64,000 nucleotides of DNA from Botryococcus braunii (Eukaryota > Chlorophyta > Trebouxiophyceae). The notes beneath the pieces are model-generated. The model saw nothing but the letters and a program-made list of their open reading frames with translations. It was not told the origin of the DNA and ran no database searches. A program made the translations under genes and the position numbers. Positions within the stretch are counted from its first letter, which is position 1; each line of letters opens with the position of its first letter. Below are positions 51,081-61,945 of the stretch, piece after piece. Location of the stretch: assembly GCA_002005505.1 (NCBI GenBank), contig KV908359.1, forward strand, positions 611,368 to 675,367. Reading direction: 5' to 3'.

Positions 51081-52204
51081 ACTCCAGTCTGCAGGTCACC
51101 ACCTCCTTAGATAGACTGGGTTTTTCGTTGGACATCTGGAAACAAAATGTGTTCCATTGTGCCGTGAGCAGGAATGTGCTGGAATGCCTAAAAACGTCCA
51201 TGCCGGGGACTAAAGGGGATGCAGTGGCACTGCATTTGTTGCTGCAAAAGGTTCCAGAAGTGTGGGCTCAGAAGGTGGCATTCGCTGAATCTGCAGCAGT
51301 GGCATTTAAATGGATTATGAGCCAGTTCCAAGGGGGAGCAAATTTGGAAATCCATGACCAATGGCTGGAGCTGTTGGACAGTGAAATGATGGGGAGTGAG
51401 GGCACGTTGGAAGAATATGTGGCTAGGAAAGAGTTGTTGGCAAAAAGACTGAACGATAACAACATGCCAGTAACGCAAACAAAACTCAAGAAGTCAATCC
51501 TGAAGTGCCTTCCGTGGCAGTTTGATGCTCATAAACCAAGTTTATCTTCTTCCACTGCTACATGCAATATTAACCAAACTTTGGCTGCCATAAGGGTGGT
51601 TGCAGAAACCATAGGTTTCAATGATCAGCAACCAAGGGCTCCAAGGGCGGCTGTTGTCCGCAAGCCGGGTCCGGCTGTCAGGAACGATAATCGGACGTGC
51701 TATGAGTGTGGTGAGAGGGGGCACATTAAAATGAACTGCCCAAGACTTGTGCACCCTCCTAACCGAGGTAACCCACCCACTGGAGAAGAGGTAAATCCAA
51801 GGGCAGGGATGGCATCTTCAAAATTACAAAACACTGGGGAAGGGCAGTGGATAGTAGACACGGGTGCTACTAACCATATATGCAATGATTTGCATTTAAT
51901 GTCCAATGTCATTGTTTATAATGAAGCCAAACCACTGGGACTGGTAGCGAGTGATGGTCAAGGATTGCGAAAGGCACAGGGAAATGTGTGTCTATCTGTG
52001 CAAGGTGGGGGAAGTGTGTTGCTTACACATGTTGAGTATGTCCCGACAGCGACTGATAACCTCTTGTCCGTGTCAGCTGCCGTCAAAGATGGATGCACAT
52101 TCTCTGTAAATGAAAAAGGGGAATATGTAGCTGTCATGTGCCAGGCAAATGAGTTCATGTGTGATATTGAACCGAAAGGGAGCTTGTATTTCCTGTCACA
52201 CTAA
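50870..52204 (+). CDS. Copia-3 Gag-protease
   Basis: A 444-residue frame. The Gag capsid-like region (VTTSLDRLGFSLDIWKQNVF; FQGGANLEIHDQWLELLDSE; KKSILKCLPWQFDAHK) resembles that of copia-2. The zinc knuckle is CYECGERGHIKMNC. Protease has WIVDTGATNHICND followed by KPLGLVASDGQGL and THVEYVPTATDNLLSVSAAV. It stops with TAA at 52202-52204. The same frame reopens and runs through integrase, so this was one Gag-Pol frame broken by a single stop, unless that stop is read through. The first about 75 residues overlap the leader ORF and may not be used. Confidence 0.88.
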   Translation: MEGGGGAGTQSVAAPSGLLPDLRGDLTGVAGTSDGVTATDMGRDSGVGTAVARGSEPAITSGREDPTSPVNSSLQVTTSLDRLGFSLDIWKQNVFHCAVSRNVLECLKTSMPGTKGDAVALHLLLQKVPEVWAQKVAFAESAAVAFKWIMSQFQGGANLEIHDQWLELLDSEMMGSEGTLEEYVARKELLAKRLNDNNMPVTQTKLKKSILKCLPWQFDAHKPSLSSSTATCNINQTLAAIRVVAETIGFNDQQPRAPRAAVVRKPGPAVRNDNRTCYECGERGHIKMNCPRLVHPPNRGNPPTGEEVNPRAGMASSKLQNTGEGQWIVDTGATNHICNDLHLMSNVIVYNEAKPLGLVASDGQGLRKAQGNVCLSVQGGGSVLLTHVEYVPTATDNLLSVSAAVKDGCTFSVNEKGEYVAVMCQANEFMCDIEPKGSLYFLSH

Positions 52205-54643
52205 AGTGGGCTCTGTGCATGGGGAGGGGCGGCTGCACTTTTAGTTACTACACGAGAAGAGACAGAGTTGTGGCACAAAAGGTTGGGACATCCGGGAGTT
52301 GTATGCATGACAAGAATGTTGAGAGAGCAGATTGTGAATGAGGTTAAAGGAAGTGTGGGTGAAGTAGAAAGAGTTGTGACTCACTGTGACGGTTGTATAC
52401 GGGGGAAGCAGACTAGGACTCCCACGCCTTCCTCCACTGCGGCTGAGTCTACTGAGAGACTTCAGCTGGTCCATATGGACGTAGTGGGAGAGCTGCCTGT
52501 GGCTGGGCTGAATGGAGAGAAGTATATGCTGGTCCTTTTGGACGACTTCTCGCATAGAATTCAAATCAGGACCTTCAGTTCAAAGACTGAGGTAGGAGCA
52601 CTCGTTCAAGAGGTCCTCTTGAATTGGGAGGTGTCAACTAAATGTAAAGTTGGCACTGTTAGGACGGACAGAGGTACTGAATTTGTAAACCGCGAGCTGG
52701 CAGATTTCTTTGCCAGAAAGGGGATCGCACATCAGACCTCTGCACCGTACACGCCTCAACAAAATGGCAAGGTAGAGCGTGTAAACAGGGTAATCAAGGA
52801 ACGAGTGAGGGCCCTCCTCTTCACAGCAGAGGCAGGGCCTGAACTCTGGGCTGAGGCAGCACACACTGTGGTACGACTGCTGAATGTGAGTGCCGTCAGT
52901 GGCAAGGAGTCTTGTCCGTATGAGGCATTCTATGGCAGGAAACCCTCAGTTGCTCACCTGAAGGTTTGGGGTTGTTTGGCTTATGTGAAGCTGCCTGATA
53001 GGCAGCTGTCAGCACTTGGTCCGCGCTCAGTTGCGGGCATGTTTGTGGGATATGAAACAGGATCCAAGGCGTATCGGATCCTGGTGCAAGGCAAGGTAAT
53101 GGTGAGTAAAGATGTGAGATTGATTGAAGATGAGTTGGGCTATCCGGTTGTAACTCCACCCACACTACAACCTGAAATGAGGGTTGAGGAGTTGTTTCAT
53201 GATGAAGAGGAGGCACCTGAGGTTTCCCTGGAAGAGGCAATTGATGCCCCGCGCGAAATTGCGATAAACCCGGAATTACGAGCGGACGATATGCATGAAG
53301 TCATGAGGCGTGCACGGGAGGTGCTGCAGCAGCTTCCTGCAGAACTTCCAGCCGGGGAAGTGACTAATGAGGGAAATGGTGATGGTGAAAGTCAAGGGCA
53401 GGCAAGTGAGAGAGACGAAGAGCAGCATGATAATGAGGAGAATGCAGAGAGGGGAAGAGGTGGTGGGCGTTACGAATTGAGAGAGAGAGTTGGCCCGCCA
53501 GGTAAGTATGTTCCTGGGGCATATCACACGCAAGTAAAAGCCCATGCAGTAGTAGTTGAGGAGGCAAAATTGAAAGCATCAGAGTTGTTAATTCCAAAAC
53601 ACATTGGAGAAGCGCTTGCCAGTCCTCAAAAGGAGTACTGGAAGCAAGCCATGCAAGAGGAGCTGGATGCTATTGAAGAGTGTGACACGTATGAGGTGGT
53701 GAGGAGGCCAGAGGGAGCAAAAGTGATTCCTCTGATTTGGGTGTTTGCGTTAAAGACGGATGAATATGGCGATGTCATCCGGTTTAAGGCAAGACTCGTA
53801 GCGCAAGGTTGCAGGCAGGTAGAAGGTGTAGATTGTGATCAAACCTTTGCACCTGTCAGCACCCATGCATGTAGGAGAGTGTTGCTGAATATTGCAGCAA
53901 CAGAAAATCTTGAAATCCACCAAGTGGATATCAAGACGGCATTTCTCAATGGAGAATTAGAGGAGGAGGTGTATGTAACGCAGCCTCCTGGTTTCTCTAA
54001 TGGTGATAAAAAGGAGGTGTTTCGCTTGAAGAAGGCTTTGTATGGACTCAAGCAGGCACCTCGGGCATGGCACAAAAGGCTCTCCAAGGATCTTGGAGAG
54101 ATGGGTTTCAAGGCATGTAGGAGCGACCCGGCCTTATTCTTGGACTCCGGAAGGGGTGAAGACCGGGCGTTCATTGTTACTTATGTGGATGATTTGCTGA
54201 TCATCTGCAAGAGTGATGAGAGAGTGTCAGAAATAAAGGGTGAGTTGAAAGCAAGATTTAAGGTTCACGACTTGGGGGAAGTGAAGAACTTCCTCGGAAG
54301 TGAAGTCAGGCGCGATCACGATGGGGGAGTGATAGTGATTTCCAACGCTCAGAAGATCAAGGATCTTGCGGAGTCATTTGGAGTGAGTGAGAGTGACAAG
54401 GGAGTGAGCACACCCATGTGTAAAAGCTTTGTGCAGACAGAGCTTCCACAAGGGAAGGTGGGGGATGAGAGTGCGGGTTCAGGGTCTCCACTGCCGGACG
54501 GACACCGGTACCTGGAACTCGTAGGGTCACTGCAGTACCTGGCCAATACCACTCGTCCTGATATTTCACAGGCAGTAAGCCTGCTGGCAAGTTATCGTGC
54601 TGCCCCAACCACTGCACACATGCGTGCAGGGTTGAGGATTGTG
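52205..54643 (+). pseudogene. Copia-3 integrase-RT-RNase H, 3' truncated
   Basis: In frame with gag-PR. The integrase zinc finger is LWHKRLGHPGVVCMTRML...CDGCIRGKQ. The catalytic core has MDVVGELP, VRTDRGTEFVNREL and PYTPQQNGKVERVNRVIKER. An acidic linker (53200-53460) follows. RT has YWKQAMQEELDAIEECDTYE, VIRFKARLVAQGCRQVEGVD, IHQVDIKTAFLNGELEEEVY, ALYGLKQAPRAWHKRL and YVDDLLIICK. The start of RNase H (YLANTTRPDISQAVSLLASY) ends at about 54643 in a junction with gypsy F. RNase H catalytic residues beyond this are missing. Confidence 0.93.
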
Positions 54644-55200
54644 AGATATGAATGGGTTGCGTGCATCGTTGCATTCTCAGTGTCGAATTAATCACAAAAC
54701 TGGCCGTGCTTTCGATTCGTATATGGAGCTCTACCAGATCGCTCATGGGCTCGATGATACTGCGCTGAAGGGTTTCGTACGCGCCGTTCCGACATGTTTC
54801 CTTCGAATCACCATGCTTATCGTGGGTTTGGTCGTTTCGATCGTGGGTTTCGTCGTTCTCGCGGTGTGTTTAAGGCTCGTGGGTTTCGTGCTCGTGGTCG
54901 CGGTTTTGCTCGCGGTGATCGCTTGCATCATCGCCATGTCCCAGGTTTTCATCATGGGTCTTTTCCATCCCACTCCATGCCGCTCACTTGTTATGGGTGT
55001 GGCCTCCCTGGCCACAAATAGTCCGAGTGCCCTATGACTCCCCGGTTCTCGCAAGGATCTGCGCAGGTACCCCAAGCCCCAGCACAATCACGCCGGTCCC
55101 CCAAATTCTGGTCGCGGCAATGCACCGAGTGGGCGTGGATCATCTCGAGGGCGTGGACGCTTTGGTTGGTATGAAGACTTATCTTTCTCAAAACTTGTGG
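54644..55200 (+). pseudogene. Gypsy F Gag C-terminal part
   Basis: Capsid end (FDSYMELYQIAHGLDDTALK) in one frame. A frameshift leads to RGFGRFDRGFRRSRGVFKAR and GFRARGRGFARGDRLHHRHV, then the CCHC knuckle broken by TAG between CYGCGLPGHK and SECP. It gives the type of Gag that gypsy E lacks. Confidence 0.78.
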
Positions 55201-55265
55201 CTGCTCATGTTTGTTTGGAATAGGGACCTGGTATTGATATCCTTGTTTGTGAAGATACCCCCCAA

Positions 55266-55856
55266 GTGAACCTGCAAGATGGTCATGTGTATGCGTTCGT
55301 GCTTAAGCCCGAAAAAGCCCATGAAGTGCTCTCCGAGTATAATGCCCTGAAGAAGAATGCCCGTCAGATTGGCGCTTATTTTGTTTTGCCCAAACGAGTT
55401 GCTAAGGCAGTAAATGTTGCTCCCCTTTTAAAAAGTAAAGAGAGAATTATGGAGGGGAGGCGCAACGAAAGTGTAGCTTTGAAAGGTGCGTATGGGGAAG
55501 AGAAAATTGTGGCTCCGTGGTCTTTTGAAGTGTGGTATGACAAGAAGAGGCCCAGTATATCAATGGTGAGAAAAGCACACCCCGAAGCGCAAATGGTCTT
55601 GCGCGGTATGGTTGCAGGGGCAACCGCTGATTGTGCAGTTGATACCGGGGGAGAACTCTCATTCATCTCGGCAGAATTTCTGAAGAAAGTGAACATAACC
55701 CCGCAACAAGTGGATGAATTGGAAGTGGAAGTGGCCACGGGTGACATTGCAAAAGTGGTGCATCAAGTGAAGTTGAGAACAGTTTTTAAGTCTTTGCCTT
55801 GTGTGCATACTTACTATGTGCTACCAAAATTGGCTGGTGACTGTGATGTCTTGTTG
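55266..55856 (+). pseudogene. Gypsy F protease region, truncated
   Basis: Open from 55266: [60 protein letters not shown] and [18 protein letters not shown]. Compared with gypsy E, the LGMDFLKRY continuation is lost. The frame runs on to 56048 through unrelated sequence. Confidence 0.87.
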
Positions 55857-57257
55857 AGCTGTCGTGAGTTAAATCATGATGTGTGTTTAGTGATCGTTCA
55901 CGTGAGTAACGTCGGTCATGGTGATCACGTGAAGGCTCAGGCATACCCAGCCCGACTGGTCTGTCAGCTTAACAGATTTGATGCCTGGGACGATCTTGCT
56001 ATAGACTTCCCAAAAAGGCTTTTGACGTTCATCCGTAAGCTACATTAGGCCCTTCATTGCTGAAGTAAGCTAGGAGGACAATCCTTATTGTGAAAGATCC
56101 TTGCGTTTGGTTAGGTAGCAAACAGGCGGGATTCGTTGCATCCCTTAGTCGAAAAGCCGACAGCCAGCACCAACTCAAACGAAAAGGTAAATATATTTGC
56201 AGTGAGAGCTAAGGGGTCTCACATTTCCCTTCGTCACCTTCGCAGCATAGATCCGTGTTAGGGGACGCCCACCGGGGAGCGCGAACAATGGATAGGTGTC
56301 AATGTGGTTGCTAAAGTGTAGCTAGTAAGCACACATTATGTCTGTAACCTTGCTATAGGTGCAGCGTTCTATCTCTTTTGACTTGGCCTGGTCGTAGCCC
56401 GACTTGCAGGTAGTTTCGAGCTTGGTCGCATCACGCGCCAGTTCCTCGTATCATTGTTCAAGGTATCTAAACCTTGCAGCGGTTGAGGCTTCCTCATTTA
56501 AGTACCTGCCGCTTTTTCACCGTGGGTTGAGTGCTATTCATCTTCCTTGTTACCTCGTCGAGGCTTCCATCGTAGACTCCGAGGTCCGCGAGCGTCGTCC
56601 TTGAGAAGCTCAGATTGAGAATCGGTTACGTGAGTGTAGTTCTTTCGAGAAGTTGAAGCTTCGTTTGAAGTTTTAGACTGCCCCGCGTCTTCTTGAGCTC
56701 GAACGATAACCTCCTGAGGAGTAGGCAGTGTCGGTGCAAGACCCTGCACATCTTCTTTGTATGTTTGTATCCCTGCTGTAAGTCCTGGGGAGTGAGGTCA
56801 AAAGTGTGGACTTTTAGGATGGTGAGTGACTTGATCAGCTGCCATTAAGCTGGTCGGGATCCCAGTCCGAAGGTCCGGCCCTGATAAGGTTCGCGCACTG
56901 ATATCCTCCCATTCTAAGGGCAAGCCAACTAAATGAATGGACTAAGTGTCTGTTGCTGAAATCAGGAGAGTGTACGTTGAGTTGCGGGCAGTCTGAAGCG
57001 TAAGACGAAGTGACGGCTGTTGGGAACTGCAGCCGTGCAGATATCATCTAAGTACAGGATGATTTTGTAAGTCGGTATACTTCTACATTTTGAGCAGTTC
57101 TGAGAGAAAATTATTTTCACATTTAACACACAATGTAATTGACGAGAGAGCGAGTAGAGCATTTCTTAGACAACCGAGAAGTGAGTGAGCCTTAGATCAT
57201 GCAAGGGTTTGGTACTTGAGCTTGGTTAAGGACACTGCTACGTGTGTTGTGTAAAGC
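55857..57257 (+). other. Probable 5' LTR and leader of gypsy G
   Basis: 1.4 kb without coding sequence between the gypsy F break and the gypsy G gag. A TG-starting LTR (for example TGTCGTGAGTT at about 55860) could end near 57205, followed by a PBS-like TGGTACTTGAGC at about 57208. No second LTR is in the window to confirm it. Confidence 0.35.
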
Positions 57258-58925
57258 TTGTTTTGCTTGAAAGTTATGGACTTTGCTGAGGGCTTTGAGG
57301 TTGAAATTGAGGAGGAACAGCTTACCCCTAGAGTCAACCAACAAAGACCAGCACAAGGTACACCAGCACTGCCACCAATAGGCAATTCACTTCAGATAAT
57401 ACAAGATGAGCCCACACTTGCTGCAAAAATGCCTTTCATTGTGCAATTGATAGAAAGGGGTTGTGGCCCAGAGGAGGCACAACGGTTTGCAGATTCTTTG
57501 AGGGCAGGAATAGATGTTGGTAATGAAACCACACATATCATCGAGGGTATTGTAAGGGCAATGAACAAGGCTTTGAATTTGAAAGATCAGCAGTTTCAGA
57601 ATCATGTCAGCCTGGCAGCAAGGACTCAGAGACCAGCTGCAGCCACCAGCATACCAACTGCTCAAGAGAAGTCAACAAGACGGAAGATGCTGTCAGAACG
57701 TCTTCCGCCTTTAGTGAAGGGCACGTCAATCGCACTGTGGATTGACAATGTAAAGGTAATCATCAGGCAAGATGCTGCAGGTATGTCCAGTGCAGAAGTT
57801 TTGGATGCTGTAAAGAAGGCTGCCAGACATAATAATGAGGTTGCTTTGACCATTGATTCTGCTGTCGCTAATCGTCTATTGACTGATGTTGATGAATTGT
57901 TTCTGATACTAACGAGACTCTTCAGTCCTGATTCTCGTGGTCACTTGTCTGCACTTCGCGCGAAAAAGCAGCGCGACAACCAACCAGCGGCAGAATACAT
58001 GAAAGAGGTGCGAGACATGGGCTACGTGCACTGGGTAGGACTGCCTGAGAAGCCAGAGACCTTTGATATGATCATCAACAACATGTCTGAGAAACACCGT
58101 GCGTTTGTCAGGGATAAATGGAATACTATGCATGTGGCAATGCAAGTGCATGATAATCCGAATCCTATTACCTTTGCACATTTGATGAATTGGGCCTTAG
58201 ATTCAGATGCTGAGTATACCACCAATCAGCAGTTTAAGAAGACTGACAACAAAAATGCAGGCAAGGCTAACCATGTGCAGGGGGAGCCTGACAAAGACAA
58301 ACGACAATTCAATGATGGCAGAAACCACCATTATCGCGGTAGAGGCCCACAGGTAAACTATAACCAGGGTTTTCAGGAGAAGTCCCCATGGTCATTCATG
58401 TTGCAGCTCCATGTGTCAGATGAGGAGTCAGAATCCGATTCTGACATGGATGTAAACATTTGTGATCTGGAGCCCGACACTGAAAAGTCCAAAAAGAAGA
58501 AGATTGATCCCGAGGTAAGTGAAGGTTTCGTACCGGTCGAGATTGTTAACAAGAAGTTTGCAGATTATGTTCCAGCACCTGAAAGTGGGAATGTGAGAAA
58601 AAGAAAGGTGACTCCTCTCACTCGTGAAGCTGCAACTGCAACTGCCAGTGATGTTTTACCATTACCTCCCACGCCAGTAGGGGAGCAATATCCAAAACTA
58701 CCTGAAGATTCAATGCCTTTGACAGAAAATATGTTTATGCATGGTGTAGATATGTTGTTAAGACATGCAGCCACTAACTATGCACCTGCAGCGAGGACTC
58801 CTGGTCCTCGGAAGGTAATCCGTAAGCCGAGGGCGGCTATCAAGAGTCGCACCTCTCCAAGGAAAGTTAATGATGATGTTCCAGCGAAAGCTACCAGACA
58901 GAAAGGTGTCAGAAAGGTAAGGTAG
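57258..58925 (+). CDS. Gypsy G Gag-like protein
   Basis: A 555-residue frame (start at 57258 or ATG 57276, MDFAEGFEVEIEEEQLTPRV). It has a helical N-terminal part, then a capsid-like region (KMLSERLPPLVKGTSIALWI; HLSALRAKKQRDNQPAAEYM; MIINNMSEKHRAFVRDKWNT). An acidic stretch (DEESESDSDMDVNICDLEPD) and a basic tail (RKVIRKPRAAIKSRTSPRKV) follow. No CCHC knuckle is seen; the basic tail may replace it. It is assigned as Gag by position and the capsid-like region. The stop is 5 bp before the next frame. Confidence 0.72.
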   Translation: MFCLKVMDFAEGFEVEIEEEQLTPRVNQQRPAQGTPALPPIGNSLQIIQDEPTLAAKMPFIVQLIERGCGPEEAQRFADSLRAGIDVGNETTHIIEGIVRAMNKALNLKDQQFQNHVSLAARTQRPAAATSIPTAQEKSTRRKMLSERLPPLVKGTSIALWIDNVKVIIRQDAAGMSSAEVLDAVKKAARHNNEVALTIDSAVANRLLTDVDELFLILTRLFSPDSRGHLSALRAKKQRDNQPAAEYMKEVRDMGYVHWVGLPEKPETFDMIINNMSEKHRAFVRDKWNTMHVAMQVHDNPNPITFAHLMNWALDSDAEYTTNQQFKKTDNKNAGKANHVQGEPDKDKRQFNDGRNHHYRGRGPQVNYNQGFQEKSPWSFMLQLHVSDEESESDSDMDVNICDLEPDTEKSKKKKIDPEVSEGFVPVEIVNKKFADYVPAPESGNVRKRKVTPLTREAATATASDVLPLPPTPVGEQYPKLPEDSMPLTENMFMHGVDMLLRHAATNYAPAARTPGPRKVIRKPRAAIKSRTSPRKVNDDVPAKATRQKGVRKVR

Positions 58926-58930
58926 CTGCT

Positions 58931-60976
58931 GTGAAGGCCCTTGGGCCAGTTCCACTTGTGAATGCAAAAGGCAATAGTCCATCTGCAGTACCAGTTATCC
59001 AAACTCCGCAAGAAGTTCCTAGCGTCAACAAAGGTAAGCGCCTGATGACGCCCGTGGAGCTACTGCATTTTGATCAGTGCAAGAAAGGTCCTGTCAGTAC
59101 TCCAACTATGCAGTCTGCAAGTGCAGAGCACAAGGTACCTGTGTATGTGCAGCAACGTACAATACATCCTACTGCATTCAAGCATGTGCCTTTATATAGT
59201 GATGAATGCTGGACCTTGCCACTCCCTGATTCGACCCGTCTTGCAGAGCGTCAAAAGGGGTGGACATGGCCATGGAGGTTTCCGTTGTTTGATCCCATCA
59301 TTCACACATTTGATAAACCCCCATATTGGCCAGAACATTTGCCTAGGCCGGCAGCCAACACTGGTTGGCCTAGTGGGGATAGTGTAGAGCCTGCGGATGT
59401 GTTTTATCCTAACGGAATGATCAAGCCGTGCTCAGCGGACTTCAAACCCGTCTTGCAGCAACCGCCTCATCAATTAAACGAAACACACATGGCGCGGTTC
59501 AATGCAGAGTACATGAACACACTCGAGCCTATTTGGCAACGCACCCCCCACACAAACAATTACACTGCAGTGGATGCCACCAGTCTACCAACCCATAGAA
59601 TGATTACAACTCGTTCGGTTGTAAATAACAAGAGTGTGGTTGTAACGGTGGCGCCGCAAGTACAGCTAACACGCACCCATCTAGATGTGTTGGCTCTTGT
59701 TCAGGATTCATCATGGCCTAATCCTAGGTTTGTGAATTGGGCCATTGATATCAATGATTTACTAAGGATGAAGGAGAGCCAGCCTCTCCCTCGTGAGCAT
59801 GTGGGCGCGCAGATGTTACCTGGCGAGACCCGCAATCATGCATTATGCATGAGACACTTACACGCTGAGCAACTTTTGAAGGAAGCTAGAGACGTCACTG
59901 GAAGACAGTATGACAGCCCTTCCTTTCCCCATGCTACTGGTCCTATTTTTGCTGCTGACTTGACTTCTGTGGCAACTCCTGCCAACAACACCGCTGCAGA
60001 CCCTTCTGCTATGCTTGCGTGTGATAATGAAGAACTCAATGACATCCTATGTAACATGTTGCAAGGAGTTGGTCCAATGTCAGGGACCTCTTATGAAACG
60101 TTGCCACCCAACTGCTTTGCCATGAACAATAGGCGACCGTACAGGGCCGAAAATTTCAGGGCAGCAGATCGTGAAGAAGCGCGCTTCCCCGCGCACCAAC
60201 CACCTTTATTCTTCCACCAACCTGAGAGTCGTATTGCCAACTCTGTTATCACAACCACTCTTGCAGGACTTGTAAAACTGAGCAAAAACCCCAAATTTCC
60301 TAAGTTTGTTGATGGTTGTGATGACTTATTTTCTCCAAAATCCGTAGATGCCCAACACACACTGGTGAAGATTGGGTCCGCCGTAAACCTTGTTGCAGCT
60401 GAAGAAAATATTGCTTTCACCTGCTCCTGCAACGGCCAGGAGCTGCCTGCGCAAGGGGGGGGGGAGTTCTTCCACGCTGGTGCAGGCACCCCCAATCAGA
60501 CCAGTGCAGGGATGGGGCAACCTACTGCAGGGCTTAGTCCACCAACTGCAGGGATGTTTCAACACCCAATTTATATCGAACCACTTGACTGCATTCCAGC
60601 TAAGGCTTTCAACGGTAACGATATTCCTATTGTTCAGCTTTTGACTCCAGCGATGCAGATTGCTGAGGCTTTTCCTCAGCCACTACCTTCGGATTTTGCA
60701 CAAGTTGCAATCAATCAGGTACCCACTATCTTTATTCCGACAGCTTCCATGCCTGAGTTCAAGTTTGCATTCATGAAACCTGCAATTTCCAAAGATTCCA
60801 AGCCCACGCAATTTTCGCCCATGGCGGTACGTACTGGTCATTTTGATACGGGCTGCAACGTCAATTTGATGAGCGCCAAAGCTTATTCAGCCAATCAGCA
60901 TTTGTTTTCTAGTGAACAAATCAAGGTATCCGCCCATTTCGCATCAATATGGCAGATGGTAGGAGCCATACCATGA
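58931..60976 (+). CDS. Gypsy G linker-protease protein, N-terminal 630 residues unrecognised
   Basis: A 681-residue frame. Most of it is Pro-rich, low in recognisable motifs, with possible folded segments (FDKPPYWPEHLPRPAANTGW; HLDVLALVQDSSWPNPRFVN). Near its end is the retropepsin motif GHFDTGCNVNLMSAKAYSAN. The rest of the protease (FLIIDNLAIDYLIGWAFMLQ) is in an overlapping frame, 60949-61248, so a frameshift lies near 60950-60976. Function of the long N-terminal part is unknown. Confidence 0.7.
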   Translation: MKALGPVPLVNAKGNSPSAVPVIQTPQEVPSVNKGKRLMTPVELLHFDQCKKGPVSTPTMQSASAEHKVPVYVQQRTIHPTAFKHVPLYSDECWTLPLPDSTRLAERQKGWTWPWRFPLFDPIIHTFDKPPYWPEHLPRPAANTGWPSGDSVEPADVFYPNGMIKPCSADFKPVLQQPPHQLNETHMARFNAEYMNTLEPIWQRTPHTNNYTAVDATSLPTHRMITTRSVVNNKSVVVTVAPQVQLTRTHLDVLALVQDSSWPNPRFVNWAIDINDLLRMKESQPLPREHVGAQMLPGETRNHALCMRHLHAEQLLKEARDVTGRQYDSPSFPHATGPIFAADLTSVATPANNTAADPSAMLACDNEELNDILCNMLQGVGPMSGTSYETLPPNCFAMNNRRPYRAENFRAADREEARFPAHQPPLFFHQPESRIANSVITTTLAGLVKLSKNPKFPKFVDGCDDLFSPKSVDAQHTLVKIGSAVNLVAAEENIAFTCSCNGQELPAQGGGEFFHAGAGTPNQTSAGMGQPTAGLSPPTAGMFQHPIYIEPLDCIPAKAFNGNDIPIVQLLTPAMQIAEAFPQPLPSDFAQVAINQVPTIFIPTASMPEFKFAFMKPAISKDSKPTQFSPMAVRTGHFDTGCNVNLMSAKAYSANQHLFSSEQIKVSAHFASIWQMVGAIP

Positions 60977-61945
60977 CAATGCGAGTGGTTGAAGATGTCA
61001 TTATGTGCATGGATAAAGCCTTTTATGTTTCTACGTTCTTGATCATTGATAACCTAGCTATTGACTATTTGATAGGTTGGGCATTTATGCTACAGTATGA
61101 TGTCCAGCTAAAGCCTGCCAGATCACAATATGCAATAGGCTTGCCACGTGACAACATACTGGATCCCTCGCACAATCCCAGCCGTGAGTACCAGCTGCTT
61201 CCCCTATCGTTCAAGACTAAACGGATGACCCTAGTGGTCGCACCATAGTGTGACGGGGAGGACAGGTCTTTTTCACTGCCAATATTTGTAATCAGCTATC
61301 ATGGAACTTTATTTTGAGTGTGTATTTGACGACCGCACGTACGAGCATCGCGTGCTGGATGAAATTTATGATTTCGATGAAGTTATTCAACTAATGAGAG
61401 AATGCAGAGTGAATACAGCAGTCCTTCCATTTTCTCTCAAGTTGGGAGGATACACTTCCTCCAGTGGTAACCCTGCTGAGACCCCTCTCTCTTCCACACT
61501 TGCTTCAATGCATGAAGTGGAACCGTATGACATGTTGTCTGATGCTTGTCCTCGCTTGTGTGATATTAAAGTCACCCCACAAACTAGTAGCCTGGATCCT
61601 GATAAGCAAAAAGACATTGAAAAGCTGTTGGAAGAGTTTGCTGAATTGTTCAGCTCTGGCAAAGATGATTTAGGTTGCATTTCTGATCCCAGTATATGTC
61701 ATTAAATCCATCTCAAGCCAGATTCGTACCCACCTTCCAAATTCCGTTACATGTCTACGTATTCTGAGAGAGAGAAAGAATTTTTGTCTGGTGAAGTGAA
61801 AATGTTGCTTGACCTTGGCATTATCAAGCACTCCACTTCTCCTTGGGTTTCCGCACCTGTAATTGTGAAAAAGCACGATAACACCCTTAGACTGTGCATT
61901 GACTTCCGTCCACTTAATGCGTGAAATGTCTCAGATCCCTATCCT
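60949..61945 (+). pseudogene. Gypsy G protease end to RT start, broken by stops
   Basis: 60949-61248 carries the protease C-terminus. 61301-61705 is a linker into RT (LDPDKQKDIEKLLEEFAELF). After a TAA at 61703, the same frame gives IHLKPDSYPPSKFRYMSTYS and VIVKKHDNTLRLCIDFRPLN, then TGA at 61922. Both stops sit where gypsy RT is normally continuous; the TGA fits CGA to TGA. Confidence 0.8.

Larger units (their letters stand above)
48571..54643 (+). mobile_element. Copia-3, Ty1/copia element, 3' truncated
   Basis: 5' LTR 48571-50073, degenerate PBS (CTGGGCCCAC at 50080-50089), leader ORF 50100-51080, gag-PR 50870-52204 and IN-RT-RNase H 52268-54643. The pol is cut in RNase H at about 54643, where gypsy F gag sequence begins; no PPT or 3' LTR remains. 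Only one internal stop (52202) breaks the gag-pol frame. Confidence 0.92.
54644..55856 (+). mobile_element. Gypsy F fragment 1, Gag end and protease
   Basis: It begins inside gag (NGLRASLHSQCRINHKTGRA), with an Arg/Gly-rich basic region and zinc knuckle CYGCGLPGHK-stop-SEC. The protease region follows (55266-55856). Same family as gypsy E (about 95% or more in the shared part). It ends at TCTTGTTG, where sequence unrelated to gypsy F starts. Confidence 0.88.
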
